Shown here in pieces: positions 41,776 to 50,144 of a DNA stretch of 64,000 nucleotides. Position numbers and translations under genes: made by a program. Source of the stretch: G942493375 sp942493375. Its GTDB lineage: Bacteria > Armatimonadota > UBA5829. The DNA lies in contig OW818698.1 of NCBI GenBank assembly GCA_942493375.1, positions 3,782,001 to 3,846,000 of the forward strand, read 5' to 3'. The notes beneath the pieces were generated by a model, which was not told where the DNA came from, did not search any database, and worked only from the letters and a program-made list of their open reading frames with translations. Positions within the stretch are counted from its first letter, which is position 1. Each line of letters begins with the position of its first letter.

Positions 41776-43110
41776 TTGGCTGATGTAGATAAGATATTAT
41801 TCGCTGCAAATCGTGCTTGTGAGGCTGCAATTGCTGCCGGGGCTGATTTTGCCGACGTAACTGCATCCAGCGGCAAGTCGCTGAGCGTTGTGCTGGAGTC
41901 CTGTGCAATCAAGACCTGTGATGCTGGGATCGGCGGAGGGTTGTCTGTCAGGGCCATATACAAAGGCGGAACCGGTTGGAGTAGTGTAGACAGTGTTGAT
42001 CCTGAAGATGCTGCCAGAGCCGGTGAAAACGCAGGCAAATTGGCCAGACTGGCTGAACCAGACCCCGATTTCAAGAGTCTCCCAGGCCCAGCAGAGAATT
42101 ACCCGCAGATCGATGGTTTATTTGATCCGCGAATTGGTGAATATGGCATAGACAAACTGGTCAAGGTTGCATTGCAGAATATTGAAGCTGCACTGGCAGT
42201 CAACAGCAGCACAATTGTATCCGGTGAGTTCTCGACCAGTTCTGCACTGAGCTGCCTGGTTAACTCTCTCGGAATCCGCTATGCCAAAGAGGCATCATAC
42301 ATCGGTGGGCACATAATGGCTGTTATTAAAAATGGAGAGGATGTAGGCAGTTTCTACGACTTCGATTCCGCCCGCAGCCTTGATGATTTTGACCCGGAAG
42401 GCATAGGGACATCGGCTGCAAAAGAAGCTGAGAAATTCCTGGGCGCAAGAAAACTGGATACTGCAAGGCTGCCGATAATCCTCGGTCCGCTGGCCGGTCA
42501 TTCACTCTTTGGAACCATTGCTGGAAACCTGGATGCAGAGAGTGTGCTGCGTGGACGTTCATTTATGGCAGGTCTGGTCGGTAAAAAAATTGCTTCAGAT
42601 ATAGTAAGCATCACCGATGATCCCTGGATTCCACGTGGGTTGAGTTCAAGAATCGTTGATGGAGAGGGATATCCCACTAAGCCATTGGTCCTGGTTGAAG
42701 ATGGAATTCTGAAGACCTATTTATATGGATCATATTCAGCAGGCAAAGCCGGAGTGGAGAATACCGGCCACGGGTCAAGAGGCGGCAGCGCTTCCCCAAG
42801 CAACCTGGTTCCCAAATTAGGCAGCAAGACAATGGCCCAGATGATTGCAGAGACCAGCGAAGGGCTGTATCTAAACATGGGTAGAATAGGTCCTGACGGC
42901 ACTACCGGAGATGTCTCCAGCGCTGTGGATTTTGGATTCAAGATCGAAAATGGAGAACTTGCATACCCGGTTGCTTCCTGTATGATAGGTGGGAGCTTCC
43001 TGGAAATGCTGCAAAACATAGACTGCATATCCAGCGACTACCGAAAAGAACCAGGCATGATAATGCCCGCAGTAAGAATCCAAGACGTCCTGGTAGCCGG
43101 CGCAAGATAA
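41776..43110 (+). CDS. TldE/PmbA family protein
   Basis: 444 aa from TTG 41776, with a G-rich SD-like run eight bases upstream. The protein matches TldD/PmbA proteins by its opening AANRACEAAIAAGADFADVTASSGKSLSVVLES, the GGLSVRAIYKGGTGWSS region and the conserved C-terminal FKIENGELAYPVASCMIGGSFLEMLQNID. It lacks the HExxxH zinc motif of TldD, so it is of the TldE (PmbA) type. TldD and TldE form a heterodimeric protease that trims peptides such as microcin B17 and CcdA. No TldD gene lies in the window. Confidence 0.88.
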   Translation: MADVDKILFAANRACEAAIAAGADFADVTASSGKSLSVVLESCAIKTCDAGIGGGLSVRAIYKGGTGWSSVDSVDPEDAARAGENAGKLARLAEPDPDFKSLPGPAENYPQIDGLFDPRIGEYGIDKLVKVALQNIEAALAVNSSTIVSGEFSTSSALSCLVNSLGIRYAKEASYIGGHIMAVIKNGEDVGSFYDFDSARSLDDFDPEGIGTSAAKEAEKFLGARKLDTARLPIILGPLAGHSLFGTIAGNLDAESVLRGRSFMAGLVGKKIASDIVSITDDPWIPRGLSSRIVDGEGYPTKPLVLVEDGILKTYLYGSYSAGKAGVENTGHGSRGGSASPSNLVPKLGSKTMAQMIAETSEGLYLNMGRIGPDGTTGDVSSAVDFGFKIENGELAYPVASCMIGGSFLEMLQNIDCISSDYRKEPGMIMPAVRIQDVLVAGAR

Positions 43111-43133
43111 CATAACAATGTAATAGCATCCGC

Positions 43134-43230
43134 AATTCCCCCTTTGAAGGGGGGGTAGGGGGATGTGAATCCAAGCATTACGAATAATACGAGCCAGTAG
43201 TCACATCTCCTGCCCTCTTCAAAGGGCAAT
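43134..43230. repeat. Family D repeat pair after the TldE-like gene
   Basis: A full copy at 43134-43168 reads CCCCCTTTGAAGGGGG followed by GGTAGGGGGATGTGAA, and a degenerate inverted copy lies at 43201-43230 (TCACATCTCCTGCCC). The arrangement as a facing pair repeats that at 36427-36538, so pairs may be the normal genomic form of this element. Confidence 0.75.
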
Positions 43231-43322
43231 ATGAATTATCGTTATAAATATTGTGAATCTTGTTAATCCTGTCTAAAATATTTGTTCTAGTCATGTAACA
43301 TCAAATTCTCGGAGGCATAAAA

Positions 43323-44258
43323 TTGAGTCAATCACTTGCGGCGGTTGTGATGGCCGCGGGTAAGAGCACCAGGATGAAATCCGCGCTACCCAAAGCAGCA
43401 CACAAGATCTGCGGAAAACCGGTTACAGGTTGGGTAGTCGATGCATGTAAAGATGCAGGGGTTTCGGAGTGCGTAGTAGTTGTCGGTTATGAAGCAGAAC
43501 TGGTCAAGGAAGCCCTTGGGGCAGACCTTAGGTACGCATTGCAGGCACAGCAGCTGGGCACAGGACATGCGTGTATGCAGGCGGTTCCGGAACTTTCATC
43601 CGACGTTCAACATGTGCTTGTTGTCCCGGGAGACACTCCCCTTATAACTAAAGAGGCCCTGAAAACTCTTATCGATACCCATATTTCTCAAGGAAACGCA
43701 GCCACTCTGTTGACCGCTGTTCTGGAGGATGCAGGGCATTATGGCAGAATTCTGCGTGATGAAAATAATGCAGTCGAATGCATCCGGGAAGCCAAGGATT
43801 GCTCAGCCGAGGAACTTGCTATCGGTGAATTCAATGTCGCAATATACTGCTTCGAACTGAGTGCACTCCGCGAAAAGCTCAGTCTGCTCAAGACCGATAA
43901 CGCCCAGGGTGAATACTACCTTACAGATGTAATCTCACTCATGTATAATGATGGTCTAAAAGTAGTCCCCGTAGTCTGTCCGGATTATGAAGAGACTCTG
44001 GGCATAAACAATCGTATCGAACTGGCAGAAGCTGGAAGAGTCCTCAGAAAACGGATTGCAGAAAAGCACATGCTGGCAGGTGTATCTATCGTTGACCCCG
44101 CAGCTACCTATATCGACTGGAATGTAGAGATCGGGAATGATACCACAATATATCCAGGCTGTGTGATTGAAGGCGATACTCATATAGGATCAAACTGTCA
44201 GATTGGTCCATTTGCTCACCTCAAGTCCGTGACTATTGCCGATGGAAGTGCAGGATAA
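43323..44258 (+). CDS. glmU: GlmU-type N-acetylglucosamine-1-phosphate uridyltransferase, truncated
   Basis: 311 aa from TTG 43323 (GGAGG seven bases upstream). The N-terminal pyrophosphorylase domain is complete: VVMAAGKSTRMKSALPKAAHKICGKP, QAQQLGTGHA, VVPGDTPLI, and GEYYLTDVISLM. The left-handed beta-helix begins (IGNDTTIYPGCVIEGDTHIGSNCQIG) but the stop comes after only about three coils. Bacterial GlmU is about 450 aa and needs the remaining helix with His/Asn/Tyr for acetyl transfer; all are missing. Either the acetylation step is done by another protein or this is a decayed copy. Pth follows 1 base after its stop, as in many glmU-pth neighbourhoods. Confidence 0.87.
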   Translation: MSQSLAAVVMAAGKSTRMKSALPKAAHKICGKPVTGWVVDACKDAGVSECVVVVGYEAELVKEALGADLRYALQAQQLGTGHACMQAVPELSSDVQHVLVVPGDTPLITKEALKTLIDTHISQGNAATLLTAVLEDAGHYGRILRDENNAVECIREAKDCSAEELAIGEFNVAIYCFELSALREKLSLLKTDNAQGEYYLTDVISLMYNDGLKVVPVVCPDYEETLGINNRIELAEAGRVLRKRIAEKHMLAGVSIVDPAATYIDWNVEIGNDTTIYPGCVIEGDTHIGSNCQIGPFAHLKSVTIADGSAG

Positions 44259-44259
44259 A

Positions 44260-44829
44260 TTGAAGTTAATCGTAGGTCTGGGCAACCCCGGAATGCAATA
44301 CGCCCACACGCGGCACAACGTAGGCTATGATGTTGTAGATTTACTTGCCCGCAGGTACGGTATAGTTCTGGCTACCAGAAAATCCCAGGCTTTGGTAGGT
44401 GAGATTAAGATACATGATGAACGCGTGTTACTCGCCAAACCAACAACCTTTATGAACCTGAGCGGGGATTCGGTATCATCACTGGTCAAACGCAACAATA
44501 TCAATCCCGATGATTTGCTTGTAGTATATGATGATTTAGACCTGCCATTGGGTAAACTAAGAATCAGACCGAGTGGCTCCGCTGGTGGGCACAACGGGAT
44601 GAAGTCAATAATAGCCCGGTTGGGGTCCAACGAATTTCCACGTATACGCATAGGTATTGGCCGTGAAGGTGATGCTATTGGGCATGTTCTCTCTCGTTTC
44701 AACAAAAAGGAAAGAGAGCACATGAACTATGCCATCGATAGAGCTGCCGATGCCGCCGAAGCCATTATTATAAACGGTTTGGAGAACGCTATGAATGCTT
44801 TCAATCGTTCTCAAGAAGAGGAGAAATAG
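44260..44829 (+). CDS. pth: Peptidyl-tRNA hydrolase
   Basis: 189 aa from TTG 44260. The protein reads LKLIVGLGNPGMQYAHTRHNVGYD from there, with the catalytic His in RHNVG and the substrate Asn in GNPG; the second Asp is in VVYDDLDLPLGKL, and GSAGGHNGMKSI is the next signature. The frame opens at 44236, but GLGNPG-type Pth proteins start with MKLIVGLG, so I prefer the internal TTG even though its SD is weak. It removes peptides from dropped-off peptidyl-tRNA. The start lies one base after the glmU stop, so translation is coupled. Confidence 0.95.
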   Translation: MKLIVGLGNPGMQYAHTRHNVGYDVVDLLARRYGIVLATRKSQALVGEIKIHDERVLLAKPTTFMNLSGDSVSSLVKRNNINPDDLLVVYDDLDLPLGKLRIRPSGSAGGHNGMKSIIARLGSNEFPRIRIGIGREGDAIGHVLSRFNKKEREHMNYAIDRAADAAEAIIINGLENAMNAFNRSQEEEK

Positions 44830-44834
44830 AAACA

Positions 44835-46169
44835 ATGTCCAAACAATTCATAAATCTACCAATAGCTCTGGATTGCAAGTATCTGAAACCATGGATTACA
44901 CCTGATGCTATCAAATCCCGGGCAGACATAATAGCCTTTGCCGATCAGAGACTGCGCAGCGGTGAGTGCCCCGGAGCAGAATTTACCGGCTGGATCAAAC
45001 CGGACGGTATACTGGCCTCCGAAGAGATACTCCGCCTCAAAGCCGCAGCCAAAAGACTCTCTGAAGAAACAGATGTACTGGTTGTGATCGGTATCGGTGG
45101 TTCATATCTCGGAGCCAGAGCAGCAATCGAAGCTTTGGCTGATGATCCTGATAAAGTCGTATACGCCGGTCAGAACATATCCGCCCACTACATAACCAGG
45201 CTCCGCAAATCCCTAAAGGGCAAAAGAGTAGCAATAAACGTAGTCTCAAAGTCCGGGACCACCACCGAACCGGCAGTTGCCTTGAGAATTCTCAAAGACC
45301 TTGTCCCTGAGGACGTCGCAAGCAAACACATAGTAGCAACAACCGATGAGAAAAAAGGTGCCTTGCTCAGTCTTGCCAATGCCAATGGATGGGAAACATT
45401 TGTAGTGCCGGATGACATCGGGGGACGCTATTCGGTCCTGTCAGCTGTTGGCCTGCTGCCGATCGCATATGCCGGAGTAGATATCGATGCGTTCGTAAAA
45501 GGTGCTGTCGACTGTGCAAAGCTTGTAGCTACCGATCCGAATCCTCTTCACAATCCTGCATACTTCTATGTTCTTGCTCGCAACATCCTGCTGGGCCAGG
45601 GATATGGGATAGAGCTGATGTCCTCATTCGAACCCAGATTGCACTATATGGCTGAATGGTGGAAGCAGCTCTACGGAGAGAGTGAAGGCAAGGACAATCT
45701 GGGGATGTTCCCTGCATCCGTTGATTTCACAACTGACCTGCACTCGCTGGGCCAGTATGTTCAGGAAGGCCGCCGGGTAATTGCCGAGACATTCCTGATC
45801 GTAGATGAAGGAGAACCTTCCGTAACTGTTCCCAAGTGGGATGAAGACACTGATGGAATGAACTACCTGGCAGGCCGTGAGATGAGCTATGTAAACTCCA
45901 AAGCCTACGAAGCCACCGCCCAGGCCCACTACGAAGGCAGCGTCCCCAACATGACCATCCACCTGGAAAAACTGGATGCCAGAAGCCTGGGTGCTCTGAT
46001 GTATTTCCATGAAATAGCCTGTGCAGTGAGTGGACTGGTCCTGGGAGTAAACCCCTTCAACCAGCCTGGAGTAGAAGCCTACAAGAAACACATGTTTACC
46101 CTACTAGGCAAACCCGGAGCCACCACCGAAGGCGAAGCCACCCCAGACCCGGAGTACATTAGTTTCTAG
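44835..46169 (+). CDS. pgi: Glucose-6-phosphate isomerase
   Basis: 444 aa, the short bacterial form. Features include VVIGIGGSYLGARAAIEAL, VVSKSGTTTEPAVALRIL, the catalytic Glu region AEWWKQLYGESEGKD, and the C-terminal VNPFNQPGVEAYK with the active-site lysine. It interconverts glucose 6-phosphate and fructose 6-phosphate in the cytosol. GAGGAG precedes ATG 44835, five bases after the pth stop. Together with GlmU it belongs to the hexose-phosphate and cell-wall precursor routes. Confidence 0.96.
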   Translation: MSKQFINLPIALDCKYLKPWITPDAIKSRADIIAFADQRLRSGECPGAEFTGWIKPDGILASEEILRLKAAAKRLSEETDVLVVIGIGGSYLGARAAIEALADDPDKVVYAGQNISAHYITRLRKSLKGKRVAINVVSKSGTTTEPAVALRILKDLVPEDVASKHIVATTDEKKGALLSLANANGWETFVVPDDIGGRYSVLSAVGLLPIAYAGVDIDAFVKGAVDCAKLVATDPNPLHNPAYFYVLARNILLGQGYGIELMSSFEPRLHYMAEWWKQLYGESEGKDNLGMFPASVDFTTDLHSLGQYVQEGRRVIAETFLIVDEGEPSVTVPKWDEDTDGMNYLAGREMSYVNSKAYEATAQAHYEGSVPNMTIHLEKLDARSLGALMYFHEIACAVSGLVLGVNPFNQPGVEAYKKHMFTLLGKPGATTEGEATPDPEYISF

Positions 46170-46548
46170 CATGAGTTCCTAACATGGGTTAGAACCTATG
46201 TTTCTAATCAACAAACCCGTTCACCCTGAGCAAGTCGAAGGGTGAACGGGATTCACAATCCGCGTCAAAATTGTGGTGCGGGCTTCTAGCCTGCGGCCCG
46301 CTCGGGTGCAATTTGCAATTACACCCGAAAGAGAACGTGATCAAACAAAATAGCTGACTAACCACTTCCGTTCACCCTGAGCAAGTCGAAGGACGAACTG
46401 ATAATCCATAAACTGTCTAATATTTTCGACAATATGTCATTCTGAACGCAGTGAAGAATCTGCTTTGTGGATAACATGAGCAATCCCATTATAGTTACTA
46501 AGTATCACGGTGCCCATTCCATTACCCATGAATAATGAACTGTATGGG
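46170..46548. other. Intergenic repeats B, C and A between pgi and a CurA-like gene
   Basis: No coding region. In order: a perfect 11-bp inverted repeat CCCGTTCACCC (46216-46226) / GGGTGAACGGG (46240-46250) around the family B core TGAGCAAGTCGAA; family C at 46267-46294; a second family B half at 46368-46400; and a single family A arm at 46436-46461. Three dispersed repeat families are thus stacked in one 380-base gap between converging genes, which suggests a repeat insertion hotspot. Confidence 0.8.
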
Positions 46549-47553
46549 CTAGTCCAACTTCACAACCATCTTGCCGATGTTTTCTCCGTGGAACAGACCG
46601 ATAAACGCCTCTGCTGCCTTCTCGATTCCTTCCACAACCGTTTCTTTGTTCTTTAGTTTACCGGCCTGGTAGTAACCACCGACTTCCTTCTCAAACTCAC
46701 CCCGGTGCTCCTGCCAATCACCGACGATAAATCCCTTCATAGTAAGCCGTTTGGTAACCATATAAAACAAATTGGATGGGCCGGGTTTTGGCCTCTGTTC
46801 GTTATATCGCGATATACTCCCGCATGCAATAATCCTGCCAAGTATCCGCATTGCTGAGAGGGCTGCTTCCAGAGTCTCGCCGCCGACATTGTCAAAATAG
46901 ACATCGATCCCGGTAGGTGCTTTCTGGTTGAGTTGTTCAAGAACAGGAGAATCCTTATAATTGAAAACACTGTCAAACCCGCATTCTTCCAACAGAAACT
47001 TTACCTTCTCGGGTGAACCAGCTGAACCAATCACCTGGCACCCTCTAAGTTTGGCCAATTGCCCGGCAACATTTCCCACAGCTCCTGCAGCTCCCGAAAT
47101 GTAGATAACATCTCCGGCCCTAACCTCAACCAAATTCAGCCCGACCCAAGCTGTCATTCCAGTCATACCAAGAAGCCCCAGGTAAATAGAGAGTGGTTGA
47201 ACACTGCGGTCGACCGGATACAGTTCACCAGGAGAAGCAATAAAGCATTCCTGCCATCCATGAAATGATGTCACCGCATCCCCCGGCTTAAATGCCTCCG
47301 AACGTGATTCCACAACCTCCCCGACCGCACCGCCGTTGAGTGGTTGACCAATCTCAAACGGTGCCGCATAGGATTTACCGGGGTTCATCCGTCCGCGCAT
47401 ATACGGGTCAACCGACATAAAAAGGTTGCGGACCAACACCTGATCGTCCTGCAGTGCCGGCAGTTCAACCTGAGCCAGATTAAAGTTATCGATAGTTGGC
47501 AATCCTCGGGGATGAGAAGCCAACCGAATCTCGCGACTTATTGTATTAGCCAT
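46549..47553 (-). CDS. Medium-chain NADP-dependent oxidoreductase (CurA/prostaglandin-reductase-like)
   Basis: 334 aa. It has NREIRLASHPRG-like N-terminal style (SREIRLASHPRGLPT), SVDPYMRGRMNPGKSYAAPFEIGQ, GMTGMTAWVGL and the dinucleotide motif VYISGAAGAVGNVAGQLAKL, all characteristic of the leukotriene B4 dehydrogenase/CurA branch of MDR enzymes. It reduces activated double bonds of enones with NADPH. No zinc ligands are present, as expected for this branch. ATG 47553 has GGAGG upstream. Neighbours do not point to a pathway. Confidence 0.93.
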   Translation of the reverse strand: MANTISREIRLASHPRGLPTIDNFNLAQVELPALQDDQVLVRNLFMSVDPYMRGRMNPGKSYAAPFEIGQPLNGGAVGEVVESRSEAFKPGDAVTSFHGWQECFIASPGELYPVDRSVQPLSIYLGLLGMTGMTAWVGLNLVEVRAGDVIYISGAAGAVGNVAGQLAKLRGCQVIGSAGSPEKVKFLLEECGFDSVFNYKDSPVLEQLNQKAPTGIDVYFDNVGGETLEAALSAMRILGRIIACGSISRYNEQRPKPGPSNLFYMVTKRLTMKGFIVGDWQEHRGEFEKEVGGYYQAGKLKNKETVVEGIEKAAEAFIGLFHGENIGKMVVKLD

Positions 47554-47601
47554 GATTGCCTCCGTGTATTGGTTACTGACAAGTCGCTAGATTATACCCA
47601 T

Positions 47602-48906
47602 CTATGATGTGATTCTATCGATCTCCTCCCGCACAATACCTACCCATGATTCCAACTTGGCTTTGTCATTATCGATTGAACTAAGGTCTTTCAGTACTAT
47701 TTCAACCACACACCCGGACATCCTCTCAAGCGCCGACCGGATTTCGTTTCTGACACACTCCGGTCTAAACTCACCAGCTAGCATCGCAGGATTAGGTTTC
47801 CAGGAGATGATATACTTGTCCTCAAGTTCTCGCACAGCTGCATCAATATCGCACCAGGGACTCACCGAAACTCTCCGCAGGTTTGGTATGAGTCTCTTCA
47901 ACATTTCAAACTTACGTGTATAAGGTTCACAGCAACCGTATGAAACGAGTCCACACTGCTCCAGTATAGGCATCTGATAATTCAACAAAAACTCTTCATG
48001 CTGCTCGGGGGAGACATGAACAAACTCCTGAGCAAGTCCAAACCCCCACAGATCTTTCAATCGGACATGTTCCCCGTCAAAATCCTCAGAAGGCAGTTCA
48101 TGTGTATATGAAATCCCTCCGGAGTCAGTATAGTGTCCACTATTATTCAAAGTCAGATTGTTAGCCTGTTCAAGCTGCTTCGTAATATCTATAAACGCTC
48201 CGGATATAAACCCCATCAACTCATGGACCCACTCAGGCCGATCATACATATCAACCATCAGCTGCTCAGTGCCCCGCAGAAAACAGGCCTCACTAATATA
48301 ATTAGCAGCCGGCAGCTGGCCATAGTATTCAACCTGCAGGATGTCGCCAAACAATTCCTGAGTAGCAGAATACTCTTCCCGTTCTATATCCTCAGTAGGT
48401 ATCAGCTCCGGTCGTTTGAGTTTCTTTATATCATCCGGGTTCTGTATAGGAGGATTCCACGCAAATGCCCCAAAGGAATGCTCCGGCGTATTTACAGTAG
48501 TATCCAACCCCCATCCAGTCATCGCTCTGCGCCTGTTGATATACAGTACCGGATCAATAACCAGATCGTCGCACAATGATTTATGCCGGTAGATTAAGTG
48601 CCGTAAATACCACTCCCATTGCCTCCAGTAAGGATCGTTTACTTTCAAAATCTCCTTGGGCAAAATCTCAGCCCAGGAAGACTCCGGAAAAACAAGCAGG
48701 AGCGGTTTCTTTGATTTCAGCGAACAGTGATCATACCAGACCCGACGTTTCTCATCCTGCACTGATAGAGCAGCAATCTCAGCAACCGTATTTGCCAGTT
48801 CACGCAGATAACCCTTCTCAGAACTCGACACCGTCCCCGGCCTGGCGCCATCACTAAAGTCCACAAGATATCCGCATTTTGGAGACAAGATATAGTTGTA
48901 TGCCAT
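47602..48906 (-). CDS. Second URO-D-superfamily-like protein
   Basis: 434 aa, without signal peptide. After an N-terminal region (YNYILSPKCGYLVDFSDG) it shows the barrel of the uroporphyrinogen decarboxylase superfamily in weak form (QVEYYGQLPAANYISEACFLRG, MPILEQCGLVSYGCCEPYTRKF, ISWKPNPAMLAG). The GCCEP motif with adjacent Cys-Cys-Glu could ligate zinc as in MtaA-like methyltransferases; this is inference. It begins just 10 bases after RtcB ends and has no heme neighbours. The start ATG 48906 has only a weak upstream SD. The reaction is unknown. Confidence 0.68.
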   Translation of the reverse strand: MAYNYILSPKCGYLVDFSDGARPGTVSSSEKGYLRELANTVAEIAALSVQDEKRRVWYDHCSLKSKKPLLLVFPESSWAEILPKEILKVNDPYWRQWEWYLRHLIYRHKSLCDDLVIDPVLYINRRRAMTGWGLDTTVNTPEHSFGAFAWNPPIQNPDDIKKLKRPELIPTEDIEREEYSATQELFGDILQVEYYGQLPAANYISEACFLRGTEQLMVDMYDRPEWVHELMGFISGAFIDITKQLEQANNLTLNNSGHYTDSGGISYTHELPSEDFDGEHVRLKDLWGFGLAQEFVHVSPEQHEEFLLNYQMPILEQCGLVSYGCCEPYTRKFEMLKRLIPNLRRVSVSPWCDIDAAVRELEDKYIISWKPNPAMLAGEFRPECVRNEIRSALERMSGCVVEIVLKDLSSIDNDKAKLESWVGIVREEIDRITS

Positions 48907-48916
48907 TTGTATCCAG

Positions 48917-50116
48917 TTATCCCTTCACAACCGCCAATGGCGATAACTCCACTACAGTCTCAATCAGGTCAGCCTGGTCTGCAATGACTGTAACGATATT
49001 CTTGTATGCGCTTGGAGCCTCTTCCAGATCATCCTGACCTCTTATTGAATGCAAGATCCCCTGTTCATTCAAAGCTTTGACTTCAGCTTCCAAATCCAGA
49101 GACCGAATAGCTTCCTTGCGTCCCATTACTCTACCGGCGCCGTGTGAACAGGACATGAATGAATCCGGATTACCCAAACCTCGCACAATATATGACTTGG
49201 TCCCCTGGCTTCCTGGAATGATACCCAGTTCATCTTTTCTTGCACGGGTCGCGCCTTTGCGATGGACCCAAATATTCTCTTTAAAATGATTCTCTATGGA
49301 AGCATAGTTGTGATGGATATTTATCGGTTCCTCAAAACTAACATCCGTAAGTATATCAGCAAATGACTCTCTGATGAGACCCGCCATAGTATCGCGGTTG
49401 AGCTGCGCAAACTCCAGGCAGTAGTTCATTTCCCTGAGGTAGCATTGGCCTTCATCAGATTCCACAGGCAAAAATGCCAGGTCCCAGCTTGGATCAATAC
49501 CGGAATACCACTTCGCATTTAAGGTCTTTGCGATTTTATTGTGATAGTCACAGACCTTTTTACCAAGATTCCTGGACCCGGAATGGACCATAAACCAGAT
49601 AAACCCATCAGAACCTTTCTGGATTTCAATAAAGTGATTCCCTCCCCCGAGGGTTCCCACTTGATACTGCGCAGACTGCAACTCCTTTGACACAACAGGA
49701 TAACCCCTTGGTGATTTTAGGTTTTCCGATTCATCCTGAGGCATTGATTCTTTCGAGATCACTGGTGTTGAATGATGCTCAAACCCTACAGGAACCCGCT
49801 CACGTATCAATCCCAAAATCGACTTCAGATTTTCCGTTGATACTTCAGTCATATCAGTCTTAACTGCCAGCATTCCACAGCCAATATCAACTCCGACTGC
49901 ATCAGGTATGATAACTCCCCTGGTCCCAATAACTCCCCCGATAGGCATCCCATATCCCGCATGTCCATCCGGAGTCAGCACAACATGGTGAAATACAAAA
50001 GGCAGCTGAGCAAGGTGCTCTACCTGCTTAACCATCTCCCCATCAGCATAATAAGCCTCCCGATCCAACCAGACCTTTACTGGAACTATAAAATTGCTGT
50101 TTTTGTAGACAAACAT
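48917..50116 (-). CDS. rtcB: RtcB family RNA ligase
   Basis: 399 aa, the length of the short RtcB group. Signatures: VGVDIGCGMLAVKTD with the Mn ligands, QVGTLGGGNHFIEIQ, WVHRKGATRAR, and the GMP-accepting His in SCSHGAGRVMGRKEA near 325. It joins 3'-phosphate or 2',3'-cyclic phosphate RNA ends to 5'-OH ends with GTP, repairing or recycling RNA. No archease or RtcA gene is adjacent. ATG 50116 follows AGAGAGGG. It is between the second URO-D-like gene and the Fic gene, all minus strand. Confidence 0.93.
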   Translation of the reverse strand: MFVYKNSNFIVPVKVWLDREAYYADGEMVKQVEHLAQLPFVFHHVVLTPDGHAGYGMPIGGVIGTRGVIIPDAVGVDIGCGMLAVKTDMTEVSTENLKSILGLIRERVPVGFEHHSTPVISKESMPQDESENLKSPRGYPVVSKELQSAQYQVGTLGGGNHFIEIQKGSDGFIWFMVHSGSRNLGKKVCDYHNKIAKTLNAKWYSGIDPSWDLAFLPVESDEGQCYLREMNYCLEFAQLNRDTMAGLIRESFADILTDVSFEEPINIHHNYASIENHFKENIWVHRKGATRARKDELGIIPGSQGTKSYIVRGLGNPDSFMSCSHGAGRVMGRKEAIRSLDLEAEVKALNEQGILHSIRGQDDLEEAPSAYKNIVTVIADQADLIETVVELSPLAVVKG

Positions 50117-50144
50117 TGTGTTGCCCTCTCTTACTTATGAAAAT

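Noticed and set aside
41504..41788. 94-aa plus-strand frame before the TldE-like gene
   Set aside because: It spans dispersed repeats and overlaps the supported TTG start of the TldE-like gene.
45624..46091. 155-aa minus-strand frame inside pgi
   Set aside because: It is a shadow of the highly conserved pgi gene with no independent support.
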